From JADFUS01 sp964368765 (lineage in GTDB: Bacteria > Bacteroidota > Bacteroidia > Bacteroidales > Rikenellaceae), in the NCBI GenBank assembly GCA_964368765.1, contig CAYJCU010000069.1, positions 1 to 11,412 on the forward strand: a stretch of DNA of 11,412 nucleotides, written 5' to 3'. The translations under genes were made by a program, and so were the position numbers. The notes beneath the pieces were generated by a model. That model did no database searches, was not told the DNA's origin, and worked only from the letters and a program-made list of their open reading frames with translations. Below are positions 1 to 6,468 of the stretch, piece by piece (within the stretch, counting starts at the first letter, position 1; every line of letters starts with the position of its first letter).

Positions 1-71
1 ATTACCCTTCGAGGTTTTGGAATCATGGTGTTAGAGCTCACGGCTTGTCCATCCGCCCCATTCAAGAGTAA
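1..71 (+). CDS. C-terminal end of a FISUMP/DUF1566-like surface protein (partial)
   Basis: The frame starting at base 3 is open from the window edge to a TAA stop at 69-71 and ends in AHGLSIRPIQE. Bacteroidota surface and lipoproteins with FISUMP (Fibrobacter succinogenes major paralogous) or DUF1566 domains very often finish with a motif of the G-[FLY]-S-[IV]-R-[PC]-[IV] type directly before the stop, and this matches it well. Trp and Asn a few residues earlier (FWNHGVRAHG) also suit that fold. Only about 23 codons are visible, so the call rests on the terminal motif alone. The full gene would lie to the left, and it is convergent with the minus-strand operon. Frame 1 is also open here (to a stop at 157-159), but its product shows no recognisable pattern. 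Confidence 0.4.
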   Translation, partial: YPSRFWNHGVRAHGLSIRPIQE

Positions 72-84
72 GACTTTAGAGCGC

Positions 85-140
85 AAAAAAAACATCAAGG
101 GCAACCCCAACATAAAGTTCGTGTGGGTTGCCCTTGATGT
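85..140 (-). terminator. Strong intrinsic terminator hairpin with T8 tract
   Basis: Bases 92-107 (ACATCAAGGGCAACCC) are perfectly complementary to 125-140, giving a 16-bp stem with a 17-nt loop. Read on the minus strand, the stem is followed at once by eight T residues (85-92 as A on the plus strand), the layout of a Rho-independent terminator. It would stop the long minus-strand operon that ends with the permease gene at 445, or a small RNA in between. It also lies about 20 nt after the plus-strand stop at 71, so it may act in both directions, although the plus side lacks a T-run. Confidence 0.75.
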
Positions 141-444
141 ATCATCTGTAAACAGATAGAATCGATTAATTTGAGTTCTCAAACAAGAGCTTGCGGAACT
201 CTTTGCATAGGAGCGTCGCAAAACTACATTAAGACTGACTCTTCGGGTATAGTTCACCTCTTAAACGACGTTCGCTCGCTGTCGCTAGTTAGAGCTATAT
301 TCACAACAATAGTTATTATTACCAAGCACAAGCGAAGAGTAGAATCCTATTATCACACTCGCAAGTTATCTTTTCGCCTTTTGTTGTATGTCACATTTCC
401 AGTGAAATCGTACTCATAACTACCCGAAACACCACTTAATCCTA
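141..444. other. Gene-free stretch with several inverted repeats
   Basis: No convincing protein gene is present in these 304 bases. The plus-strand reading frame from a TTG at 171 to 419 looks accidental: no leader, no family resemblance and odd composition. The DNA does contain inverted repeats: ATCTG/CAGAT (144-148 with 153-157), GAGTTC/GAACTC (173-178 with 196-201), and ACTCTTCG/CGAAGAGT (238-245 with 333-340). On the minus strand, TAGTTTTG (219-226) matches the Bacteroidota -7 box, but no -33 box is found at the right distance. It could be a long 3' untranslated region of the operon to its right, a small RNA gene, or decayed sequence. I could not match it to tmRNA, RNase P RNA or 6S RNA. 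Confidence 0.5.
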
Positions 445-1242
445 TCAATGATTATGTTCACAATCATGCGTATGTGTATGATGGTGGTGATGGTGATGGT
501 GATGCTCATGGCTACATCCATCACTATGGAAATAGGCGTGCTGTGTGAAATAGATAGCAAAAATCACTAAAATAGCCGCTACAATATATCTTACCCACTT
601 CTCTATCTTTGTTATATTATCCTTCAGAGTTGATATCTTATCAACTCCAAACTTGATAAGCCATATAACAATAACAACAGGTAATCCAGTTATCAGTCCA
701 TATAATATAGGTAAAAGATAACCAGATAGTCCCGCACTAGCACTTGCTGGTACTAACATCCCAAAAAAGAATACCCCATTAATAGGACAGAATGCTAAAG
801 CGAAAACTAAACCCATAACAAAGGCACCCATACTGCCACTATATCGTTTTTTTGGGGCACATCCGCAATCACAATCATCATTACTATGTTTATGAAAATG
901 AAAAGGTCGAATAGTTATAATAGCCATAAGTAACAGTATAGGGGGAAGTATCTTCTCGCCATATTGATTAATAAAGTTATTAATTGGCTCAATATTCATC
1001 CCCTGCTGAACTATAAATATAGATACACCACCTAGTAAAGCGTAGGTAACAATACGCCCCAGAGCGTATAATAGCCCATCACGTGTCATGCGTTTTCCGT
1101 CTCCTATATTTTTTGATATATATCCAAGTGCCGATATATTTGTGGTAAGGGGGCAGGGACTGACAACAGATATTAATCCTAGAACAACTGCTACCATTAG
1201 AGGCATAGCCTCATTTAAATTATAACTATTAAGTATATCCAT
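445..1242 (-). CDS. CcdA/DsbD-type membrane protein, ArsG-like permease, with poly-His tail
   Basis: A 265-residue polytopic membrane protein of the CcdA/DsbD transmembrane family. About six hydrophobic segments are visible (roughly 13-33, 57-79, 98-112, 138-164, 173-200, 217-233). Segment 1 carries SPCPLTTN (28-35) and segment 4 carries FCPINGVFF (151-159), so both family cysteines (Cys30, Cys152) are present. In CcdA/DsbD such a pair passes reducing equivalents across the inner membrane. The form CPLTTN plus a short length is closest to what databases call ArsG-family (aromatic arsenical efflux permease) in Bacteroidota; that subfamily name is my recollection, not a search result. Two likely metal-binding additions stand out: DCDCGC (123-128) in a loop, and a tail with nine consecutive His (247-255) followed by THTHD and further His. 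No arsenic-resistance gene adjoins it. It is last in the operon, 31 nt after dapD, with an ATG start. Confidence 0.75.
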   Translation of the reverse strand: MDILNSYNLNEAMPLMVAVVLGLISVVSPCPLTTNISALGYISKNIGDGKRMTRDGLLYALGRIVTYALLGGVSIFIVQQGMNIEPINNFINQYGEKILPPILLLMAIITIRPFHFHKHSNDDCDCGCAPKKRYSGSMGAFVMGLVFALAFCPINGVFFFGMLVPASASAGLSGYLLPILYGLITGLPVVIVIWLIKFGVDKISTLKDNITKIEKWVRYIVAAILVIFAIYFTQHAYFHSDGCSHEHHHHHHHHHTHTHDCEHNH

Positions 1243-1273
1243 AATATTAGATTATGATTTTACATATCGATTT

Positions 1274-2098
1274 TTATACCTCAACACCAAAATCACGTAG
1301 TGCATCATTTAATGATGTCTTTAAATCAGTAGATATAGAGCGTTTACCAATAATAAGAGCACATGGTACGTTATACTCTCCAGCTGCAAATTTTTTAGTG
1401 TAACTACCAGGGATAACAACACTATTCTCAGGAACATAACCTTTATAAGTTACTGGTTCTTCAGCCGTTACATCAATAACCCTAGTAGAGCCTGTAATAA
1501 CAACATTAGCACCTAAAACGGCACCTCTACAAACCATTGCCCCCTCAACAACAATACAACGAGAACCTATAAAACAGTCATCTTCGATAATCACGGGTGC
1601 CGCTTGTAGGGGCTCTAATACTCCCCCAATACCTACACCGCCACTAAGATGAACCCTTTTACCTATCTGAGCACATGAACCTACAGTTGCCCATGTATCA
1701 ACCATTGTTCCGCTATCTACGTAGGCTCCTATATTAACGTAAGATGGCATAAGAATAACCCCTGAGGCTAGATGTGCTCCATATCTTGCAATAGCATGAG
1801 GCACTACCCTAACACCGCACTTATCGTAATCACTTTTAAGGGGCATTTTGTCGTAAAATTTAAGCTCTCCTGCTTCAATTATACGCATATCGTTTATCGG
1901 GAAGTATAGTAGTACAGCCTTTTTCACCCACTCATTTACTTGCCACTCTCCACTCTTGTCACTAATAGGCTCAGCAGTGCGTAACTCTCCCTTATCAAGC
2001 AACTCAATAACAGTTCGTACTACTGTTTTACCCTCCTCGCTTTCTAATAGCGAGCGGTTATCCCATATCTCTTCTATTTTTTGTTGTAACTCTCTCAT
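1274..2098 (-). CDS. dapD: 2,3,4,5-tetrahydropyridine-2,6-dicarboxylate N-succinyltransferase
   Basis: DapD transfers succinyl from succinyl-CoA to tetrahydrodipicolinate in the succinylase branch of lysine/diaminopimelate synthesis, in the cytoplasm. The product is 274 residues, the usual DapD length. An N-terminal helical domain (about 1-100) precedes a left-handed beta-helix of hexapeptide repeats (about 100-245). The hallmark MVDTWATVGSCAQIG lies at 132-146, followed by HLSGGVGIGGVLEP (150-163) and EDDCFIGSR (172-180). Asp134 and Glu185 fit the family's catalytic Asp and Glu positions. The start ATG at 2096-2098 lies 7 nt from the upstream stop codon. The next pathway steps (DapC, DapE) are not in this window; the M20 peptidase two genes upstream is a dipeptidase and not DapE. 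Identification is firm. Confidence 0.96.
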   Translation of the reverse strand: MRELQQKIEEIWDNRSLLESEEGKTVVRTVIELLDKGELRTAEPISDKSGEWQVNEWVKKAVLLYFPINDMRIIEAGELKFYDKMPLKSDYDKCGVRVVPHAIARYGAHLASGVILMPSYVNIGAYVDSGTMVDTWATVGSCAQIGKRVHLSGGVGIGGVLEPLQAAPVIIEDDCFIGSRCIVVEGAMVCRGAVLGANVVITGSTRVIDVTAEEPVTYKGYVPENSVVIPGSYTKKFAAGEYNVPCALIIGKRSISTDLKTSLNDALRDFGVEV

Positions 2099-2102
2099 TA
2101 TT

Positions 2103-3188
2103 TTAATTATATTTTAATTTCACAATAAGGGGTTTATGATCGCTCCATAATATGTTTGGGCTCTCATAACTAACGCCACTAAAATCATCTGTGTAGAATA
2201 AAAAATCTATTCTTAAGAGGTTATAAAATGATTTATATGTATAACCATACCAACTACCATTCTCAACAAAAGAGTCTTTTAAATCGCCTCTAATCTTACG
2301 GTAAGCATAAGATATTGGGATAGAGTTGAAGTCACCTGCTACGATAGTGGGGTAGGGTGATTTTTTTATCTCCTTAGAGATAATATCAGCCTCAACAGCA
2401 CGATAAGCACTATTATCAGATAGTTTTTTAAATATTGTGAATAGTCTAAAAACATCCTTTTTTGTCTCATATCGCTTGTTCTCTCCCATTAAAAGATTCA
2501 TATCTTGATACCCAATCTGATTTGAGCGTAAATGATTATTAAATAGGCGTATAGTGTCGTTTTTATATAGTATATCTACATAAAAAGAGTTTAAATCATC
2601 TCCGTTTTCATCTTTTATAGCAACTCTGTTTATTACCCTATATTTACTATATATTGCAGAGTAGTAGTATCTATTAGCAAATGGATTTTTTGCTTTATGC
2701 ACATACTTATATTTATAAGCTCGCAGTTTCTTATCTACCTCTTTTAGTCTCTCCTCTTTATAAGGGGGTAGCTCTTGAAAAAAGAGCACCGCAGGATTAA
2801 TTGAATCTATCTCTTCCATAGATATATCAATCACATCTTTAGCCTCTAAATCAACAAAATTATGCGCATTAAAGCACATCAATTTTAGGGTAGAGCCACT
2901 CTCAGGGAGTGGCTTAGACATAGGCATCTGCACCAAAAGAGAGATAGCCCCAACACCTATCAACACAGAGAGGGTTGATAAGATGGCAATAGGCCTCCAC
3001 TTAATAATCCAGTATATGGCAATGAATATGTTAATGAAGATTATTATGGGCATAACAATCCCCACCATGCCAAATATACCCACAACCTCTGGAGAGATAT
3101 ATGGCGAAAGGTAACCAATAGCCAATAACCCCACAAAGAGATAGGTAACTATCCGCATTATCATATCAACTAACAAAAATTTCCTCAC
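2103..3188 (-). CDS. Membrane-anchored endonuclease/exonuclease/phosphatase-family protein
   Basis: 361 residues with two parts. Residues 1-90 form three hydrophobic segments (about 10-30, 36-61, 66-87). Residues 100-361 are an endonuclease/exonuclease/phosphatase (EEP, DNase I-like) domain, probably on the periplasmic side. EEP motifs occur in order: FNAHN (106-110), QE (138-139, the metal-binding Glu), NNHLRSN (217-223), AGDFNSIP (284-291, catalytic Asp and Asn), RIDF (326-329) and SDHKP (349-353, catalytic His). All catalytic residues appear intact. Family members act on nucleic acids, phosphoinositides or sphingolipids, so the substrate cannot be read from sequence. The first codon is GTG, overlapping the pepD stop as GTGA, which suggests translational coupling; an ATG at codon 9 or 11 is the alternative. 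The dapD start is 4 nt beyond its stop. Confidence 0.85.
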   Translation of the reverse strand: MRKFLLVDMIMRIVTYLFVGLLAIGYLSPYISPEVVGIFGMVGIVMPIIIFINIFIAIYWIIKWRPIAILSTLSVLIGVGAISLLVQMPMSKPLPESGSTLKLMCFNAHNFVDLEAKDVIDISMEEIDSINPAVLFFQELPPYKEERLKEVDKKLRAYKYKYVHKAKNPFANRYYYSAIYSKYRVINRVAIKDENGDDLNSFYVDILYKNDTIRLFNNHLRSNQIGYQDMNLLMGENKRYETKKDVFRLFTIFKKLSDNSAYRAVEADIISKEIKKSPYPTIVAGDFNSIPISYAYRKIRGDLKDSFVENGSWYGYTYKSFYNLLRIDFLFYTDDFSGVSYESPNILWSDHKPLIVKLKYN

Positions 3189-4636
3189 GAATCTACTCTC
3201 TCTAGAACCTTAATAAGCAGTTGCCAAACCATATCAACACTCTTTATCTCAAGACGCTCATCTGGAGAGTGCACACCTCTTAATGTAGGCCCCATAGATA
3301 TCATCTCTAGATTAGGGTATTTTTTATTAATCAATCCACACTCTAATCCAGCATGTATTGTTTTAACCGCAATCTCTTTTCCAAACATCTTTTTATACTC
3401 CTCTTTAGTAAGCTCTAAGATATTTGAATTAGCAACTGGCGCCCATCCAGGATAACCGTCGCTATGCCATACATCAGCACCATAAAGAGAGAACAGCTTA
3501 TTCATTTGCGAAGCAATAAATAGTTTTTTACTCTCTAATGAGCTACGTTGTGATGTAACAACCTCAATAGTGTTATTATCGCCTCTTTTAATTGATGCAA
3601 GATTGGTAGAACTCTCAACAAAACCAGCTATATCCTGACTCATTGCCTGAACACCATTTGGCACAGTCACAACCGCACTTATTATATTATTTGCTATTTC
3701 ATCATTGATAGCCTCTTCTCTTTTATCAGTAACTGTTGCAGATAGTAGCATATCTGGTTCACTAGTTAAATACTCTTGTGACACCACATCGCTATATTCA
3801 TTGAAAAGAGTAATAACTCTCTCAACACTCTCATCAGCCACAGCTATCACAGCGCACGCCTCACGTGGTATAGCATTACGTAGATTACCTCCATCAATCT
3901 CTATTAGTTGAAACTCCTCTTTAAGAGAGAATAAGAATCTACAAAGTAGTATATTCGAGTTTGCAAGATTTTTATTTATATCATCGCCTGAATGACCACC
4001 TTTAAGACCTTTTACCTCAAGTGATATACAGCTATAACCATCTTTTACCTTTTCTGTTTTCACTTCAAATTTAGCAACTGTATCAATACCACCAGCGCAA
4101 CCAATAAATACTTCTCCCTCATCTTCGGAGTCAAGATTAATCATATACTTACCACTAATCATATCGGTACCTAGTTCAAAAGCACCTGTAAGACCAGTCT
4201 CTTCATCTACCGTAAATAGTGCCTCTATTTTTGGTACCGAGATACTACTATCTGTAAGCACACCCATTGCCAATGCCATACCAATACCACAATCAGCCCC
4301 AAGTGTTGTTCCCCTTGCTTTTAACCATTCACCATCAATAAAAATATCTATCGGATCGTTATCAAAATCAAAATTAACATCACTATTTTTTTCGCATACC
4401 ATATCAACATGGTTCTGCAACACCACTGTTGCATCATTCTCACGACCTAGCGACGCCTCACGTATAATAGTGATATTACCTATCTCATCTTGCTTATACT
4501 CTAATTTATTATCGTTAGCAAAATTGATAAGATATGCTAAAATTTTCTCTTCACGCTTTGATGGGCGTGGCACTTTTGTTATCTCTTCAAAAAATCTCCA
4601 TACTATCTCTGGAGATAGACCTTTCGTTACGCTCAT
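3185..4636 (-). CDS. pepD: Aminoacyl-histidine dipeptidase / cytosol non-specific dipeptidase (M20 family)
   Basis: A 483-residue zinc peptidase of clan MH, family M20C, which hydrolyses Xaa-His and many other dipeptides in the cytoplasm. The length matches PepD (about 485) and is much longer than DapE or ArgE (about 380). Metal and catalytic residues are visible: QNHVDMVCEK (74-83, His76 ligand and Asp78), TLGADCGIGMAL (111-122, Asp115 bridging ligand), VDEETGL (143-149, catalytic Glu and ligand Glu), NLDSEDEGEVFIG (167-179, Asp169 ligand) and GVHSPDERL (about 454-462, His456 ligand). The motif GLKGGHSGDD typical of M20 lid domains is also present. It overlaps the PAP2 stop by 4 nt (ATGA) and the next gene by 4 nt (GTGA), so it is probably translated by coupling. 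Identification is firm. Confidence 0.95.
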   Translation of the reverse strand: MSVTKGLSPEIVWRFFEEITKVPRPSKREEKILAYLINFANDNKLEYKQDEIGNITIIREASLGRENDATVVLQNHVDMVCEKNSDVNFDFDNDPIDIFIDGEWLKARGTTLGADCGIGMALAMGVLTDSSISVPKIEALFTVDEETGLTGAFELGTDMISGKYMINLDSEDEGEVFIGCAGGIDTVAKFEVKTEKVKDGYSCISLEVKGLKGGHSGDDINKNLANSNILLCRFLFSLKEEFQLIEIDGGNLRNAIPREACAVIAVADESVERVITLFNEYSDVVSQEYLTSEPDMLLSATVTDKREEAINDEIANNIISAVVTVPNGVQAMSQDIAGFVESSTNLASIKRGDNNTIEVVTSQRSSLESKKLFIASQMNKLFSLYGADVWHSDGYPGWAPVANSNILELTKEEYKKMFGKEIAVKTIHAGLECGLINKKYPNLEMISMGPTLRGVHSPDERLEIKSVDMVWQLLIKVLERVDS

Positions 4637-5211
4637 AATTTAATTCTTTTTAAAATTACTTTACTATATAACAGATACACTATATAGGCATATAACATAC
4701 CGAAAAGTGCACCAAATATCACATCAAAAGGGTAATGCGCTGCATAATATACCCTACTATAAGCTATTAATACTGCGTAAGATAGCACAAACCAACTGAA
4801 CCATCTCTGTTTATAGACTAAAGCAATAAAGGCAGCTATACCAAATCCGTTGGCGGCATGCCCTGAAACAGTGCCATACAGACCAGTTGCTAATATATTA
4901 CTCTTTGTTGTATATATCAATGCTTTAAGCTCTTCATTATGTAATGGACGTAACTTTTGGAAGGTATCTTTGAAGTAATTAGCCGTTTGATCGCAAAATA
5001 AAACAACAAAACCTAACATAAAAAATAGAACTATTAGGTGCTTGTAATTAGCACCTCTTTTCCAACCCATAAGAGTTAAAAAAATAATTACAAGTATAAA
5101 AAAAGAGCCAATCCATGAAAAATACCACATAATAGCATCAAGAAATGCTCCTCCATCAAAATTTAAACACAATAGTGTCTCTTTGTCCCAATTAATTAGT
5201 TTTTCTATCAT
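4633..5211 (-). CDS. PAP2-family membrane phosphatase
   Basis: An integral membrane phosphatase of the PAP2 (type 2 phosphatidic acid phosphatase) family, likely acting on a lipid phosphate or diphosphate such as undecaprenyl diphosphate or phosphatidate at the periplasmic face. All three signature motifs are intact: KDTFQKLRP (K-x6-RP), TVSGHAAN (SGH with the catalytic His), and SRVYYAAHYPFD (SR-x5-H-x3-D, nucleophile-activating His). About five or six hydrophobic segments surround them. I place the start at ATG 5209-5211 (192 residues, beginning MIEKLINWDKE). The frame could be extended to a TTG at 5266-5268, but that codon lies inside the -7 promoter box, so it would not be transcribed. 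It is the first gene of a five-gene operon, and its stop overlaps the pepD start by 4 nt. The exact substrate is unknown. Confidence 0.9.
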   Translation of the reverse strand: MIEKLINWDKETLLCLNFDGGAFLDAIMWYFSWIGSFFILVIIFLTLMGWKRGANYKHLIVLFFMLGFVVLFCDQTANYFKDTFQKLRPLHNEELKALIYTTKSNILATGLYGTVSGHAANGFGIAAFIALVYKQRWFSWFVLSYAVLIAYSRVYYAAHYPFDVIFGALFGMLYAYIVYLLYSKVILKRIKL

Positions 5212-5265
5212 AAAAAATTCTTCTAGTTTTACTATATTATACCTCAATATCTCTGTTTTCAGTGA

Positions 5266-5273
5266 CAAAAGTA
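5266..5273 (-). promoter_or_regulatory. -7 box of the PAP2-pepD-EEP-dapD-permease operon
   Basis: Read on the minus strand, 5273-5266 is TACTTTTG, a perfect match to the Bacteroidota -7 consensus TAnnTTTG. Transcription would begin near 5260, leaving about 50 nt of leader before the ATG at 5211. The -33 TTTG/TTG expected near 5293-5296 on this strand is missing, because those same bases form the -33 box of the divergent lpxK promoter. This suggests either a weak promoter or one needing an activator. Confidence 0.55.
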
Positions 5274-5292
5274 GTGATTTTTTTTATAATAT

Positions 5293-5323
5293 TTTGTTTT
5301 TTTATAAAAAATTATTAACTTTG
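5293..5323 (+). promoter_or_regulatory. Bacteroidota-type promoter of lpxK-punA
   Basis: TTTG (5293-5296), 19 nt, then TAACTTTG (5316-5323) matches exactly the -33/-7 consensus of the Bacteroidota primary sigma factor. The start of transcription would be near 5329, giving a leader of about 48 nt ahead of the lpxK ATG. Confidence 0.8.
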
Positions 5324-5340
5324 GCAGGCGGTTAGCATTA

Positions 5341-5360
5341 AATCACAAGAAGATGTGATT
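5341..5360 (+). promoter_or_regulatory. Small hairpin in the lpxK leader
   Basis: AATCACA (5341-5347) and TGTGATT (5354-5360) form a perfect 7-bp stem with a 6-nt loop (AGAAGA). It lies in the predicted 5' untranslated region, ending 16 nt before the lpxK ATG at 5377. It could set translation efficiency or bind a protein; chance cannot be excluded for so short a stem. Confidence 0.4.
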
Positions 5361-5376
5361 GAGAATAGAGAAAATT

Positions 5377-6468
5377 ATGATTATTATTAAGTTTATCATA
5401 TCATTATTGGTTGGTTTTGTCTTAAGGGTTCGACACTTCTTATTTGATATAGGAGTGTTGAAGTGTACCTCATTTGATATTCCAATAATATCGGTGGGTA
5501 ATCTTAAAGTGGGAGGGACTGGTAAAACCCCAATGACTGAAATGCTTATTTCAGAGTTAAAAAAGAGATATAATGTAGCCTTACTTTCTCGGGGTTACGG
5601 CAGACGTAGCAAAGGATTTGTTTTAGCTAATGAGCTATCTACATGTAAAGAGATAGGAGATGAACCGCTACTGATTTTACGTCGCCACCCTGATATTACT
5701 GTTGCAGTTTGTGAAAAACGTGTTGAAGGGGTTAAGCAGATAATGAAGCTGTGTCCAGCTGTTGAAATTATTATACTAGATGATGCTTTCCAGCACCGTT
5801 ATATAGACACAACAATGGATATAATTCTTACAGAGTGTGATAAACCATATTATAAGGACCATCTATTGCCGCTGGGGAGATTAAGAGATTTACGTTCGCA
5901 AGCGCAACGTGCAACTACATTTGTTGTTACAAAATGTCCGAATGCGATAAAGCCGATAGATTTACGTTCTATATATGTGAATACTAAGCTAAAGCCTTAT
6001 CAAACTATATTTTTCACAAAAATGCGTGAAGGTAACCCATTCCCACTATTTGATAGGGGATATGAGGATGAGGTTAAAGAGCTATTAAAGGGTGATAGTG
6101 TTGTGTTAGTGAGTGCAGTAGCAAATCCTAAGCATCTTATCACTTCGGCCGAAAAGAGATTTAATTTAATTTCTACTTACATATACAAAGATCACTATAA
6201 TTACAAGCAGAGTGATATAAATAAAATAGTTGCATACGCAGTAGAGAATAACGCTTATATAATAGTTACAGAGAAAGATGCTGTTAAAATATCAGCACTT
6301 GATATACCCTCAAATGAGAAATTTCGCTTTTATGTAGCTCCAATAACAATCGAATTTATTGACTACACAAACTCAATGAATAAGCAGCTATTTATTAAAA
6401 ATATTGAAGAACGAATAGGTAAAAAAAATGAAAAATATTGTTACACACATAAACAGTTTAACGTCTAA
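5377..6468 (+). CDS. lpxK: Tetraacyldisaccharide 4'-kinase
   Basis: LpxK phosphorylates the 4' position of the tetraacyldisaccharide 1-phosphate to make lipid IVA, using ATP at the cytoplasmic face of the inner membrane. With the ATG at 5377 the product has 363 residues, normal for the family. An N-terminal hydrophobic helix (about 1-18) leads into FDIPIISVGNLKVGGTGKTP, whose P-loop GGTGKTP lies at 46-52. SRGYGRRSKG (71-80), GDEP (94-97) and LDDAFQHR (134-141, family DDxFQHR motif with the catalytic Asp) follow. An in-frame TTG at 5359 would add six residues, but it lies in the arm of a leader hairpin, so I prefer the ATG, which follows an A/G-rich stretch. The last 41 nt overlap punA in another frame. 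Identification is firm. Confidence 0.95.
   Translation: MIIIKFIISLLVGFVLRVRHFLFDIGVLKCTSFDIPIISVGNLKVGGTGKTPMTEMLISELKKRYNVALLSRGYGRRSKGFVLANELSTCKEIGDEPLLILRRHPDITVAVCEKRVEGVKQIMKLCPAVEIIILDDAFQHRYIDTTMDIILTECDKPYYKDHLLPLGRLRDLRSQAQRATTFVVTKCPNAIKPIDLRSIYVNTKLKPYQTIFFTKMREGNPFPLFDRGYEDEVKELLKGDSVVLVSAVANPKHLITSAEKRFNLISTYIYKDHYNYKQSDINKIVAYAVENNAYIIVTEKDAVKISALDIPSNEKFRFYVAPITIEFIDYTNSMNKQLFIKNIEERIGKKNEKYCYTHKQFNV

Noticed and set aside
171..419. An 82-codon plus-strand frame starting at TTG
   Set aside because: It has no leader, an atypical composition, overlaps several inverted repeats and resembles no family I know. It is most likely an accidental open frame.
85..440. tmRNA, RNase P RNA or 6S RNA in the structured gene-free stretch
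   Set aside because: There is no tRNA-like end pair, no tag sequence of the ALAA type, and none of the conserved RNase P blocks. The minus-strand GGGGCGG near 51-57 only superficially resembles a tmRNA 5' end.
3705..3911. Plus-strand open frame inside pepD
   Set aside because: Antisense shadow of a firmly identified gene, without a promoter or recognisable product.
3185..4636. DapE (succinyl-diaminopimelate desuccinylase), tempting because dapD is close by
   Set aside because: The length (483) and blocks such as GVHSPDERL near the C-terminus are those of the PepD dipeptidase branch of M20, not of DapE.
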